Assembly: GCA_043553855.1 (NCBI GenBank) | Contig: CP121336.1 | Coordinates: 1,488,001-1,552,000 of the forward strand | Direction: 5' to 3' | Source: JAUIAS01 sp030425395 | Lineage (GTDB): Bacteria > Pseudomonadota > Alphaproteobacteria > Rhodobacterales > Rhodobacteraceae | Length of the DNA: 64,000 bases | Shown: positions 39,510-48,809 of the stretch, in pieces | Position numbering within the stretch: the stretch's first letter is position 1 | Layout: each line of letters starts with the position of its first letter | Program-made: the position numbers and the translations under genes | The notes under the pieces: model-generated | Databases searched by the model: none | What the model was told of the DNA's origin: nothing | What the model saw: only the letters and a program-made list of their open reading frames with translations

Positions 39510-40849
39510 TGGCTGATGGCCTCCGCTTGCATGAGGTATCCTGTAACAGAATGTTCAGGCCGCAGCACGGCCCGGGCCGCTTCTACGATGTCTTCTTCGG
39601 TGACCGATTGCAAAAGTTCGGGCCAGGCCTGCACATCGGCAATTGTTAGTCCCGAAGTCAGCGCCCGCCCGTATTGGCGGGCAACCGCATCGACATTGTC
39701 GCGCAAATAAATCTGCGACGCCTTCAGTTGGGTGCGGATGCGTTGCAGCTGTTCTGGATCGACACCGGTTTCGATGAATTCGGCCAAGGCCGCGTCAAGG
39801 GATGCTTCGGCTTCTTCTAGCGACACGCCCGGCGCGGGCACGATCACCAGATCAAAGGACGTATCGTCCAGCGAAACCGACCCGTAGAAGGCACCGGTAT
39901 AGACGGCCTTTTGATCATCGAACTGGAGCTTTTCCGTCAAGAACGATGTGGTTCCACCACCCAGAACCTCGGCCAGCAGGACGAGGGCAGCAGCCTTGTC
40001 CTGATCACCGGCATCACGCTCGGGCGCGATGTAGGAGCGCGAGACATAGGGTTGCGCAATACGCGGATCCGCAAAGGTCAGACGCCGCGCAGCGCGGTGC
40101 GGCGGCTCTTCTGTCCGCAACCGGGGTGGCAGATCGGGATTGGCCGGGATCACCCCGTAATGGCGCTCAGCCATTTCGCGCACGGCGTCTGGTGTCACAT
40201 CGCCGGACACGACAAGAATCGCATTGTTGGGGGCGTAATAGGTCCGGTAGAACGACAGTGCGTCCTCCATATCCAGCGTTTCCATTTCGTGCATCCAGCC
40301 GATGATTGGCACACCGTAGCGATGATTGAGATACAGTGTGGCGTTCATCTGTTCGGAAAACAACGCGCGGGGGTTGTTCTCGACCCGCTGGTTCCGTTCC
40401 TCGATGATGACGCGGCGTTCGGTGACGATATCGCGTTCGGTCAGGCGGACATTTCGCATCCGGTCCGCCTCCATCTTCATCATCAGATCAAGACGATCAG
40501 AGGCAACCCGCTGAAAATAGGCAGTATAGTCGTAGCTGGTAAAGGCGTTGTCGGTGCCACCGTTTTCGGCCACGGTGGCGGACAATTCACCGGCTTTCAT
40601 CGTGTCGGTTGCCTTGAACAGCAGATGTTCAAGGAAATGTGCGACGCCGGATGACCCCTTGGGTTCATCGGCAGACCCGGCCCGATACCAGACCATGTGT
40701 TGCACGACGGGGGCGCGATGATCTTCGATGACGACCACGTCCATCCCGTTTTCAAGCGTGAATGACGTGACCGCATCGTTGATGGATTGCGCCGGGGCGA
40801 CGGTGCCGGACAAGACGCCCGCAAGCGACAGACAAAGTGCGCGCAGCAT
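39506..40849 (-). CDS. M16-family zinc metallopeptidase, active subunit
   Basis: A 447-residue periplasmic peptidase with a signal peptide (LRALCLSLAGVLSGTVAPAQS). The inverted zinc motif HFLEH is in SGVAHFLEHLLFKAT, with the distal Glu in the following helix region ENGGTDNAFTSYDYTAYF. The C-terminal half has the paired domain (VSRSYIAPERD, GGTTSFLTEKL). Translationally coupled to the inactive homologue downstream, with which it most likely forms a heterodimer. AAGGAA precedes the start. Confidence 0.92.
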   Translation of the reverse strand: MLRALCLSLAGVLSGTVAPAQSINDAVTSFTLENGMDVVVIEDHRAPVVQHMVWYRAGSADEPKGSSGVAHFLEHLLFKATDTMKAGELSATVAENGGTDNAFTSYDYTAYFQRVASDRLDLMMKMEADRMRNVRLTERDIVTERRVIIEERNQRVENNPRALFSEQMNATLYLNHRYGVPIIGWMHEMETLDMEDALSFYRTYYAPNNAILVVSGDVTPDAVREMAERHYGVIPANPDLPPRLRTEEPPHRAARRLTFADPRIAQPYVSRSYIAPERDAGDQDKAAALVLLAEVLGGGTTSFLTEKLQFDDQKAVYTGAFYGSVSLDDTSFDLVIVPAPGVSLEEAEASLDAALAEFIETGVDPEQLQRIRTQLKASQIYLRDNVDAVARQYGRALTSGLTIADVQAWPELLQSVTEEDIVEAARAVLRPEHSVTGYLMQAEAISQ

Positions 40850-40943
40850 AATTGTTCCTTCGGTTGATACGGATAGGTTTCACCGGGAACAAGTTACGCG
40901 TGCGAAGCCAGTGTTCAAGCCGACATGGCGCAATCGTGAAGGA

Positions 40944-41453
40944 TTACCTGTTGGTTTCCGGCGGCGATGTCGGTGTCGCCAGCCCGGACCCGCGGGCCCT
41001 AAGGGTCGTAGCGAAGGGATCCAGCCCCTGCTTGTTATAGACCTGACTATAACGGTCGGTGCGGAACAGACGGATTTGCGTCAGGCGACCGCGCCGCTTG
41101 CGGAACGCTTCGTCTTCTGCAGCAAGGGTTTCACGGATATCGCCCGGCACGCCATGGCGGCTGGCGTATTGGACAAGCCCGGCGTCCGAGGCTGGGATAC
41201 CCTCGGAGGCAGAGATCCGTCCGCCCAATGCGGCAACGGCTTCGGCCTTGGGATTGGGATCGACAAGGTTGCTCGACCCGGGTGCGGGTTCGGGCAGGTC
41301 CGAATAGTTGTCAGGCGCGCTAAGCGGCTTGACCGGAAGAACCAGAAATTCATCCGGGCCGCTCGTGTTCGACCGTAGATCACGCAGACCCGCGTCCGAG
41401 CATCCGGCCAACGCCATGATCATCACCAGAAATGCACCGTGCGACACGTTCAT
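40944..41453 (-). CDS. DUF3035 lipoprotein
   Basis: A 169-residue lipoprotein. The signal sequence MNVSHGAFLVMIMALAGC ends in the lipobox LAGC, with lipidation at Cys18. The mature part has the DUF3035 pattern (PDEFLVLPVKPLSAPDNYSDLPEPAPG, then EDEAFRKRRGRL). Function unknown. ATG 41453 is favoured by GGGAGA upstream. It lies between lspA, the enzyme that would mature it, and the M16 pair on the same strand. Confidence 0.87.
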   Translation of the reverse strand: MNVSHGAFLVMIMALAGCSDAGLRDLRSNTSGPDEFLVLPVKPLSAPDNYSDLPEPAPGSSNLVDPNPKAEAVAALGGRISASEGIPASDAGLVQYASRHGVPGDIRETLAAEDEAFRKRRGRLTQIRLFRTDRYSQVYNKQGLDPFATTLRARGSGLATPTSPPETNR

Positions 41454-41504
41454 ATCGCTTCTCCCGCCAGTTTCGCCCATCTCTAACGCATCCCGCGCCG
41501 GAGG

Positions 41505-41987
41505 TCACGAGGGGTTTTTCATACCATCGCCACGATCAAACAGGATGATCCCTGCCGCGCCCAGAAAAATGAACACATCTGCAACATTGAACACAAAGGG
41601 GTTGTTGATACCACAGCACGACACATTCAGGAAATCCACGACAAAGCCGTAAATCAACCGATCCACCACGTTGCCGAGAGCGCCCCCAACCAGAAATCCG
41701 GCTGATATGGCAATGCGCCAGTCCTGCGCCGCCGTGCGCCGCACCCAGTAAAGCACCCCAGCCACCACCACGAGAGAAAAAACGATCAAAACCCAGCGCA
41801 TCGCATCCGGGGCTCCATCGAGAAGTCCGAAGTTAATGCCCCGGTTTTCACCGTAGAAAAAATTCAGCAACGGCGGCAGCACCGCGACATGGCGCACGTC
41901 CGGCAGGGCCAGCACATAGAGAATCGCATATTTGCTCGCTTGATCGGCGAGAAACGCCCAGAATCCGGCCCAGAAAAGGTTGCGCAC
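41505..41987 (-). CDS. lspA: Lipoprotein signal peptidase (signal peptidase II)
   Basis: A 160-residue membrane aspartyl protease with four spans. Conserved blocks: LADQASKYAIL in TM1, ENRGINFGLL, GALGNVVDRLIYGFVVDFL (first catalytic Asp in VVDRL) and FNVADVFIFLG (second catalytic Asp in NVADV). The GTG at 41987 is chosen: it follows AGGGGG and lies 11 bases after the purH stop. An in-frame ATG at 42062 would start inside purH and is rejected. The DUF3035 lipoprotein gene follows. Confidence 0.92.
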   Translation of the reverse strand: MRNLFWAGFWAFLADQASKYAILYVLALPDVRHVAVLPPLLNFFYGENRGINFGLLDGAPDAMRWVLIVFSLVVVAGVLYWVRRTAAQDWRIAISAGFLVGGALGNVVDRLIYGFVVDFLNVSCCGINNPFVFNVADVFIFLGAAGIILFDRGDGMKNPS

Positions 41988-41997
41988 CCGATACCCC

Positions 41998-43587
41998 CTA
42001 GTGGCGGAAGTGGCGCATGCCGGTAAACACCATGGCAAGACCGGCTTCATCGGCAGCGGCAATCACTTCGTCATCGCGCATGGATCCGCCCGGCTGGATC
42101 ACGCAAGACGCACCCGCCGCCGCCGCTTCTAGAAGACCATCGGCGAAAGGGAAGAACGCGTCCGAAGCCACCGCCGAACCTTGGGTCAACGGGGCGGGCA
42201 GGCCCAACGCCTCGGCCATGCGCTCTGCTTTCTTAGCTGCGATCAAAGCGCTGTCCACGCGACTCATCTGCCCCGCACCTACGCCGACAGTCGCGCCGTT
42301 CTTGACATAAACGATGGCATTCGATTTCACGTGTTTGGCGATTTTCCAGGCAAAGCGCAAATCGCTCAGTTCGGCCTCGGTCGGTTGGCGCTTGGTCACC
42401 ACGCGCAGATCACCTGCATCGACAAAGCCAGTGTCCTTGTCCTGCACCAAAAGACCACCCGCCACCTGCTTCCAGGCAAGTCCTGCCGTGCGGGGATCGG
42501 CCAGTGCGCCGGTGGTCAGCAGGCGCAGGTTCTTTTTGGCGGCAAAGATCTCCTTTGCGTCGTCGGTCGCATCGGGGGCGATGACCACTTCGGTAAATAT
42601 CTGGGTGATCTCGCGGGCGGTGTCGGCATCAAGTGTCTGGTTCAAGGCGACAATTCCGCCAAAGGCGCTGGTTCGATCGCAATCAAAGGCATTACGATAG
42701 GCGTCGGCCAAGGTGGCACCGCATGCGGCACCGCAGGGGTTGGCGTGCTTAATGATAACGCAGGCCGCACCGTCCTGCGCGGGAAACTCGCTCAGCAATT
42801 CAAATGCTGCATCGGTATCGTTGATGTTGTTAAAGGACAATTCCTTGCCCTGATGCTGGGTGGCGGTCGACACGCCGGGTCGCGCGGAACCATCCACATA
42901 AAAGGCCGCATTCTGGTGCGGGTTTTCGCCATAGCGCAATGTTTGTGCCAGCGTGCCTGCAACAACGCGACGACGCGGGGCGGCTTCGCCGATAGCGCCG
43001 GCCATCCAGTTTGACACAGCAGCATCATAGGCCCCGGTCCGCGCATAAGCGATCTGCGCCAGTCGCTGGCGAAAGACATAGCTGGTGGCACCATCGTTTG
43101 CGTCCAGTTCCGCCAGCAGCGCGGCGTAGTCTTCGACATCAACAACAGTGGCAACAAAGCTGTGGTTCTTGGCTGCGGCCCGGATCATCGCAGGGCCACC
43201 GATGTCGATGTTCTCGATCATCTCATCATATTCCGCGCCGCGGGCAAGAGCGGCCTCAAACGGGTAAAGGTTGACTACCAGCAGGTCGATTCCACCGATG
43301 TCGTGATCCTGCATCGCCGCAACATGGGCATCGTTGTCGCGTAACGCCAGAAGCCCGCCGTGCACCTTTGGGTGCAGTGTCTTGACCCGACCGTCCATCA
43401 TTTCGGGAAATCCGGTCACGTCCGCCACGTCTCGGACTTCCAGCCCTGCGTCGCGCAACGTCTTGGCTGACCCTCCGGTGCTGAGCAGTTCGACACCACG
43501 CGCAGCAAGCGCGCGGCCCAGATCGACCAGACCGGTCTTGTCGGAAACGGAAAGAAGGGCACGGCGGATTGGTGCGAGGTCGGTCAT
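41998..43587 (-). CDS. purH: Bifunctional AICAR formyltransferase / IMP cyclohydrolase
   Basis: A 529-residue enzyme for the last two steps of IMP synthesis. The N-terminal methylglyoxal-synthase-like cyclohydrolase domain has RRALLSVSDKTGLVDLGRAL, LLSTGGSAKTLRDAG, GRVKTLHPKVHGGLLA and NIDIGGPAMIRAAAKNH. The AICAR transformylase domain has GKELSFNNINDTDAAFELL, VIIKHANPCGAA and SDAFFPFADGL, ending FTGMRHFRH. It ends in TAG. Between the heparinase-like gene and lspA, all on the same strand. Confidence 0.95.
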   Translation of the reverse strand: MTDLAPIRRALLSVSDKTGLVDLGRALAARGVELLSTGGSAKTLRDAGLEVRDVADVTGFPEMMDGRVKTLHPKVHGGLLALRDNDAHVAAMQDHDIGGIDLLVVNLYPFEAALARGAEYDEMIENIDIGGPAMIRAAAKNHSFVATVVDVEDYAALLAELDANDGATSYVFRQRLAQIAYARTGAYDAAVSNWMAGAIGEAAPRRRVVAGTLAQTLRYGENPHQNAAFYVDGSARPGVSTATQHQGKELSFNNINDTDAAFELLSEFPAQDGAACVIIKHANPCGAACGATLADAYRNAFDCDRTSAFGGIVALNQTLDADTAREITQIFTEVVIAPDATDDAKEIFAAKKNLRLLTTGALADPRTAGLAWKQVAGGLLVQDKDTGFVDAGDLRVVTKRQPTEAELSDLRFAWKIAKHVKSNAIVYVKNGATVGVGAGQMSRVDSALIAAKKAERMAEALGLPAPLTQGSAVASDAFFPFADGLLEAAAAGASCVIQPGGSMRDDEVIAAADEAGLAMVFTGMRHFRH

Positions 43588-43607
43588 CTGGAAAAGGTCC
43601 TGTTCAG

Positions 43608-45353
43608 CTATTCGTCATATGCTTCGGGGTCATCGCGGTTCAGGTCGCGGATGGCCACCGCAGTATCCTGCGCTTTGGCCAAAGACCACCGGATGCGCGT
43701 CGCATACTCCATCGCGCGACCAGATAGAACGACCTGTTTTGTCGCGCGGGGCTTGAGGCGTCCCTTCTCAAGGTAAACACTGGGTTCCAAAGCCAGATCG
43801 CCGGTGCCGTCGTGACGGAAAATCCAGATTTCGCCGCTTTTGAGGGCCATGGACACCGCAGCACCGCCCAGATCAAGGGTCGCGTCCACCTCGGGATGAA
43901 GATGGAACCGGATATCAAAGGCTATACCCTTGAGCGTTCCAGCATCAAGCCGGGTGTCAAATCTCCGCTTGGCCGCATCATCGAGAGCAAGAAGCATATC
44001 CTCTCCAACCATCCCGCGCCCGTCCAGAGTCAACTCCAGTGACCGCGCGTGGGTCAGCCCATAGCTGGCGACATACCCATCGTGGCCGCCTTCGAATTTC
44101 AAGCCGTCAGAGATGCGTGTGATCTGGATCGGCACGGTCTGCGGCAACTGAACAAGAGGTTCGTGATTGGTCCCACGCGGCGACGCCCCCAAGCGCGCGC
44201 TGGAAAATCCGTCCAGACACAGGGTTGAATGCGATGGCGTCGCACGCCCGGCGCGTCGCCATTCGATGCCAAACGAACCGCCCGCCCCGCAATTGACGAT
44301 CAGGGGCCGGCGGCCCGAGGTCAGTTCAAACGCGAGGGTGGAGGCATGCGCATTATAAGACGCGCGTGCAGCAGGCGGCGGTGCGGCATCAATCACAAGG
44401 CTGGTGCGCCCCCCGGACAGACGCGCAAAGCCCATGGACAGGCCGTCAGAATGGCGGTCGATCACATGGCTTGCCGCAAGCGCATGATCCAAGCGTCCCT
44501 CCAACCCGCGGCCGCCACCGTGAAACCGCGCCAGCCCGCCATCCGCGTGTCGCAGGGTCCGCAAGGTTGGTGCGATCCGTTGTATGGCACCCTGATGGCC
44601 CGGCGGCGTGCTTCTGCCTGCCTCGGACAAGGCCGCGGATGCCCAGACCAGCAAGGTAAACACTTCAAGCAGTTCTTCGGGGTTTCGGGTAGGCAGCCCG
44701 CCTTGATCGTCAATCCGAGTGGCGCATTCGCGTGCCAGTTCGCGAACAGCCGGATCAGCAAGTTCTTCCATTCCCTGAAGGGCAAGTCCCGCATAAATCA
44801 GGCCGGTCAATGCCTCGAACCGGGGCAGACCGGGGGCCGCGCCTTGCCATCGCTGCGACAAAAACCAGGTCTGTGCAGACAATGCGCGGTAGAACGCCTG
44901 GCTTTTCTCGCGTTCCTGCCCCCGCAAAAGAAATAGAGCGTGATTGATCCAGCGGATCAGCCGTCGCCCGGCCAGATCTGGCGTCCAACCCGGCCCACGG
45001 CCCTCGCCGTACCGGTCGATCCAGTCCCAAAGCCAGCGCTGCGCGCATTGTCGCGCGTTGTGATCACCCACGGCCGCCAGATCGTCGAGCCAGCCAAACC
45101 CGTGGGTTTCTGCATCAAAGCTCCAGTTTGGAGCCTCAACATCCCATAGGGATTTATCGGCCCCTTCGATCAGGTATCCCGCAAACAGCAGGTTGCCGGC
45201 CATCAACTGCCTGCCACGGGCGAATGTGCCGATTGTGCGGGGTTCGGGTTGATACACAAATCCCTTCGCCGCAGATTTTCTGCGGCTCCGCCGGGCGTAT
45301 ACCCGGTTGAGAATAGCGGTTCCCGTCTCGGAAATCCGATCCAAGGATATCAT
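43608..45353 (-). CDS. Heparinase II/III family protein
   Basis: A 581-residue protein. The N-terminal half is a helical alginate-lyase-like toroid (APNWSFDAETHGFGWLDDL, WLWDWIDRYGEGRGPGWTPDLAGRRLIRWINH), the C-terminal half a beta-rich Hepar_II_III domain (NCGAGGSFGIEWRRAGRATPSHSTL, GHDGYVASYGLTHARSLEL). No signal peptide is evident. In this gene neighbourhood (rsmB, this gene, purH, lspA) it is a conserved Rhodobacterales member; whether it degrades a polysaccharide is not known to me. Confidence 0.88.
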   Translation of the reverse strand: MISLDRISETGTAILNRVYARRSRRKSAAKGFVYQPEPRTIGTFARGRQLMAGNLLFAGYLIEGADKSLWDVEAPNWSFDAETHGFGWLDDLAAVGDHNARQCAQRWLWDWIDRYGEGRGPGWTPDLAGRRLIRWINHALFLLRGQEREKSQAFYRALSAQTWFLSQRWQGAAPGLPRFEALTGLIYAGLALQGMEELADPAVRELARECATRIDDQGGLPTRNPEELLEVFTLLVWASAALSEAGRSTPPGHQGAIQRIAPTLRTLRHADGGLARFHGGGRGLEGRLDHALAASHVIDRHSDGLSMGFARLSGGRTSLVIDAAPPPAARASYNAHASTLAFELTSGRRPLIVNCGAGGSFGIEWRRAGRATPSHSTLCLDGFSSARLGASPRGTNHEPLVQLPQTVPIQITRISDGLKFEGGHDGYVASYGLTHARSLELTLDGRGMVGEDMLLALDDAAKRRFDTRLDAGTLKGIAFDIRFHLHPEVDATLDLGGAAVSMALKSGEIWIFRHDGTGDLALEPSVYLEKGRLKPRATKQVVLSGRAMEYATRIRWSLAKAQDTAVAIRDLNRDDPEAYDE

Positions 45354-45432
45354 GCGTCCTGCCTCTCACGCTCTATGGCGCTGTGAACAAGACAATAGCG
45401 CCTGCGCACACACAAGTCACCGACAAAGCGTA

Positions 45433-46698
45433 TCAGGCGGGTTTGTTCAGGCGCAGCACATAGAACCCATCCATCCCGCCCAGTTCGGGCCAATAGTCGG
45501 GCCGCAAGCGCAGCCCCCCTTCTTCGGTGATCCAAGCGGGATCGACGCCGGGCAGATCACAGGAAGCGGCGGTCGCCCCCGGCAGGCGTGCCAGCGCCTC
45601 TTCTCCCTGCACTTCACCTTCGTCAGGCAAAAGCGAGCAGGTGCAGAAAACAAGCCTGCCGCCGGGCCGAACAAGGGACCAAGCATGGTCGATCATAGCC
45701 GATTGCAAATCAATAAGCGCGCCGAACTCCGATCCATCCTTGGCAAAGGGCAAATCGGGATGTCTTCGAATCGTCCCTGTGGCAGAGCACGGCGCATCGA
45801 GGAGGACCGCGTCATACGCACCAGTTTCGTCAAAGACATCACCTGTGGCGATGTTGGCCACAAGGCCGGTGCGCGCAAGGTTCTGGCGAAGGCGCTCAAG
45901 ACGGTTGGCCGAGCTATCCACCGCACGGACCTGCGCGCCAGTTGCCGCGATCTGCATCGTCTTGCCGCCCGGCGCCGCGCAAAGGTCGAGAACGGTTTCG
46001 CCCTTTTTCGGAGCAAGCCAGTGCACGGCAAAAGTGGCAGCAGCATCCTGCACCCACCATGCGCCTTCGTCATACCCCGGCAAGGTGCTGATCTGGCCGG
46101 GGTCGTTAAGACGCAGACTGCCATTCGGCAAAATTACGCCCGGCAGACGGTCGGCCCATGCCTCCGCACCGCCGGGAATTGTCAGATCAACCGGAGCCGC
46201 CGCGAAGTGCGCACGCTCCATCCCTGCAACCGCGTCCGGGCCCCAGGCCCGAACCAGCGGCTTGCGCAACCAGTTTGGCAGGCGCGGGATACGCAAGCCT
46301 TCCCATTTGGCCGGTTCAGTCTGGGCCACCTTGCGCAGCACCGCATTGGCCAATCCCTTTAACGCCCCATGTCGGCGATGACGCCCGATGATCTGGACCA
46401 CGTCGTTGACAACACCATGTGCTGCCCCTCCTGCGATCAGTTCCGCCGTGCCCAATCGCAACGCGTTGCGCACGAAATCCGGTGGTGCCTTGCGCAGATG
46501 ACGCGCCAGCAGGCGATCGACTCGTTCCAGCCATCGCAAGGTCAGGGTGGCAAGCCTTTGGGCGCGGGCGCGATCTTCGGGCGCAAGCGCGTCCAAGACA
46601 CCCGCCGCCATGCATTCCGAGATCAGATTGCCTTCGGCGGTGACCTTTTCCAGCAAGTGAATCGCGGCCTTGCGCGCAGGAATTCCGCTCTCCGACAT
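45433..46698 (-). CDS. rsmB: RsmB/NOP-family 16S rRNA m5C methyltransferase
   Basis: A 421-residue enzyme. The N-terminal NusB-like domain spans residues ~1-140 (ARKAAIHLLEKVTAEG, AELIAGGAAHGVVNDVV). The SAM-dependent domain has LDLCAAPGGKTMQIA (motif I), VDSS, VLLDAPCSATGTIRRHPDL (motif IV with PC) and LVFCTCSLLPDEGE (motif VI catalytic TCS). ATG 46698 fits the family N-terminus and has AAAGGG upstream. Divergent from the small DUF1674 gene with an 89-base gap. Confidence 0.9.
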   Translation of the reverse strand: MSESGIPARKAAIHLLEKVTAEGNLISECMAAGVLDALAPEDRARAQRLATLTLRWLERVDRLLARHLRKAPPDFVRNALRLGTAELIAGGAAHGVVNDVVQIIGRHRRHGALKGLANAVLRKVAQTEPAKWEGLRIPRLPNWLRKPLVRAWGPDAVAGMERAHFAAAPVDLTIPGGAEAWADRLPGVILPNGSLRLNDPGQISTLPGYDEGAWWVQDAAATFAVHWLAPKKGETVLDLCAAPGGKTMQIAATGAQVRAVDSSANRLERLRQNLARTGLVANIATGDVFDETGAYDAVLLDAPCSATGTIRRHPDLPFAKDGSEFGALIDLQSAMIDHAWSLVRPGGRLVFCTCSLLPDEGEVQGEEALARLPGATAASCDLPGVDPAWITEEGGLRLRPDYWPELGGMDGFYVLRLNKPA

Positions 46699-46787
46699 CG
46701 GCATGCGCCCTTTCATGAATGGCGCGCGGACTTGCTGCCGCGCATGGGCGGCGTATATCAGGGGCAAGAACGCGAAGGAACCCGCCC

Positions 46788-46982
46788 ATGTCCGACGATC
46801 AAACTGCTTCCGAATCATCTCTTCCCGCGGCTGCACAGCGGGCATTGGCCGAGGCCCAAGAACGCCGCGAAAAAGAAGAAGCACGGCTGAAGGCCATGCC
46901 AAAAGAACTTGGCGGAAGAGACGGCCCCGAGCCTGTCAGGTATGGTGACTGGGAAAAGAAGGGCATCGCGATCGACTTTTGA
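46788..46982 (+). CDS. DUF1674 / SDHAF4-like small protein
   Basis: A 64-residue protein whose C-terminus, GGRDGPEPVRYGDWEKKGIA then IDF, is the DUF1674 signature. Eukaryotic members (SDHAF4) help assemble flavinylated SdhA into succinate dehydrogenase, and a similar role is inferred here. AAGGAA lies 7 bases before ATG 46788. Stand-alone between rsmB and a small periplasmic protein gene. Confidence 0.88.
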   Translation: MSDDQTASESSLPAAAQRALAEAQERREKEEARLKAMPKELGGRDGPEPVRYGDWEKKGIAIDF

Positions 46983-47000
46983 TCGCCTTGGCTGACGGGT

Positions 47001-47372
47001 TCAACGAAGACGGAAATCTGCCGAATCGCCGCGGCCCCGATCAGATGTAAACCGTATCCGATCACGGTTTACGCGAACTTCCTGACAGTTAAACCCCAGA
47101 TTGCTGCCACCCCACACCAGTTCGCGGCAGAAGTATCCGTCGCGCCACGACCATTGGCCTGTGATCTCCCACGTCGCCCCGCGACCTGAAATCTCGCCCT
47201 GCGGCGATACCTCAAGCTTGACCAGCGGGCGGGTCAGCACCTTGCCCGAAACAATGTTCTGAAATTCGCCTTCATCGCTGATCTTGTCGAATTCGGCCCA
47301 CGCGGGTGCGGCGGCTGCCATTCCGAAAGACAGCCCAAACACCATCGCTGCAAATGCGGTTTTTATCGGCAT
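47001..47372 (-). CDS. Small exported protein of unknown function
   Basis: A 123-residue protein. The signal peptide is clear (IKTAFAAMVFGLSFGMAAAAPAWA, cut after AWA). The mature region (FDKISDEGEFQNIVSGK, WEITGQWSWRDGYFCREL, LGFNCQEVRV) has two Cys, likely disulfide-bonded, and a beta-rich look. I do not recognise an established function; similar proteins in Roseobacters often sit next to dapB, as here. ATG 47372 has GGGGAT upstream; ATG 47384 is possible but has no ribosome-binding site. Confidence 0.75.
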   Translation of the reverse strand: MPIKTAFAAMVFGLSFGMAAAAPAWAEFDKISDEGEFQNIVSGKVLTRPLVKLEVSPQGEISGRGATWEITGQWSWRDGYFCRELVWGGSNLGFNCQEVRVNRDRIRFTSDRGRGDSADFRLR

Positions 47373-47519
47373 ATCTATCCCCATGAGGAACGCTATGACT
47401 TGGATACGCAACAATACCACAACTGGATGAGTCGCGACACGACAATACCGATCACATCGGCGCTATCGCCATCAGTGGCTGCACTGAAACGCCTTGTCGC
47501 CAGACCACTAAAAGCCCGC

Positions 47520-48329
47520 TTACAGACCAAGTACATCCATCATGTCATATTGACCGGGCGTTTTTCCTTGCCCCCAGAGGGCGGCGCGCAGTGCGCCGCG
47601 CGCGAACAGAGCGCGATCAGTCGCGACATGGCGCAGCACGATGCGTTCGCCCGCGCCCGCAAATAACACATCATGTTCACCAACGATATCGCCGCCACGG
47701 ATCGCGGTGAAACCGATATCACCCGGCTTGCGTGCACCAGTGATGCCATCGCGGCCCCTGTCGGCCACTTCACTCAGATCCACGCCGCGGCCTTCGGCGG
47801 CTGCTTCTCCCAGCATCAGGGCGGTGCCTGATGGGGCATCAACTTTCTGATTATGGTGCGCCTCGATCACTTCGATGTCGAACTCTTCGCCCAGCGCCGC
47901 CGATACCATACGCGTCAGCTTGGTCAAAAGGTTCACCCCAAGGCTCATGTTGCCAGCTCTGACGATCACCGCATGGCGCGAAGCCGGTTCCAGCGCGGCG
48001 ATCTGGTCTTCAGACATACCGGTTGTGCCGATCACATGCACCAAACGCGCTTGCGCTGCAAAACGGGCAAAATCAAGTGTTGCTTGAGGGGCTGTGAAGT
48101 CCACGACCGCCTGCGCGGTGGCGAATGCCTCGAGCGGGTCATCGGTGACACGCACACCAATCGGCGCACCGCCCATCGCTTCGCCCAGATCCTGACCGAT
48201 CCACGGATGCCCTTCACGCTCGACCGCACCGCTGACCGTCGCCTTGTCGCTGCCACGAATGGTTTGGACCAGCATCTGGCCCATCCGTCCCGATGCTCCC
48301 GTCACGACGATTCCCGGCTGCGTGGTCAT
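47520..48329 (-). CDS. dapB: 4-hydroxy-tetrahydrodipicolinate reductase
   Basis: A 269-residue enzyme of the diaminopimelate/lysine pathway. The nucleotide-binding motif is VVTGASGRMGQMLVQ; IGTTGMSEDQ lies mid-protein; the catalytic segment is EVIEAHHNQKVDAPSGTAL. GAGGAGA precedes ATG 48329. It shows that lysine and meso-diaminopimelate are made by the DAP route, which bears on the direction of the saccharopine genes at 10.5-12.7 kb. Divergent from rbfA. Confidence 0.95.
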   Translation of the reverse strand: MTTQPGIVVTGASGRMGQMLVQTIRGSDKATVSGAVEREGHPWIGQDLGEAMGGAPIGVRVTDDPLEAFATAQAVVDFTAPQATLDFARFAAQARLVHVIGTTGMSEDQIAALEPASRHAVIVRAGNMSLGVNLLTKLTRMVSAALGEEFDIEVIEAHHNQKVDAPSGTALMLGEAAAEGRGVDLSEVADRGRDGITGARKPGDIGFTAIRGGDIVGEHDVLFAGAGERIVLRHVATDRALFARGALRAALWGQGKTPGQYDMMDVLGL

Positions 48330-48413
48330 ATCTGTGTCTCCTCTTGGCTTGGCTTGTCCTTATCCGAGTGCTGGTCGCTTGGCAAAGCCTGTCAGCAGGC
48401 GTAAGTGAGGGGT

Positions 48414-48809
48414 ATGGGTAAGAACAAATTCCACGACGGGCCTGGCCCTTCTCAAAGACAGCTTCGTGTCGGCGAACTCATTCGCCGGTCACTCTCCGAG
48501 GTATTGGCACGGGGTGATATCCACGACCCGGAACTGAACCGACTGTCCATCACCGTGGGAGAAGTCAGCACGTCACCTGACCTCAAGATCGCCACGGCCT
48601 ATGTGCTGCCGCTGGGTGGCACGGGCAAGGAAGACGTGGTTCAACTCCTGGCGCGCAACAAGGGTGAACTGCGCCGGATCATCGGCAAGAAACTTTCGCT
48701 GAAGTTTGCCCCTGATTTGCGGTTCCGTATCGACGAAACCTTCGACCAACTGGACGAAACCCGTCGGCTGTTCGCGCAGGATGAGGTGCGGCGGGACGTG
48801 GAATCGTGA
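48414..48809 (+). CDS. rbfA: Ribosome-binding factor A
   Basis: A 131-residue KH-like 30S maturation factor: QRQLRVGELIRRSLSEVLAR at the N-terminus, VGEVSTSPDLKIATAYVLPL in the core, LRRIIGKKLSLKFAPDLRFRID near the C-terminus. I start at ATG 48414; a GTG at 48405 in frame is an alternative, and GAGG lies close before the ATG. The stop overlaps the GTG start of the following glycosidase gene. truB follows one gene later, the common rbfA-truB neighbourhood. Confidence 0.93.
   Translation: MGKNKFHDGPGPSQRQLRVGELIRRSLSEVLARGDIHDPELNRLSITVGEVSTSPDLKIATAYVLPLGGTGKEDVVQLLARNKGELRRIIGKKLSLKFAPDLRFRIDETFDQLDETRRLFAQDEVRRDVES

Noticed and set aside
41987..42062. lspA starting at ATG 42062
   Set aside because: That start lies inside purH and adds residues without membrane character; GTG 41987 has a good ribosome-binding site just after the purH stop.
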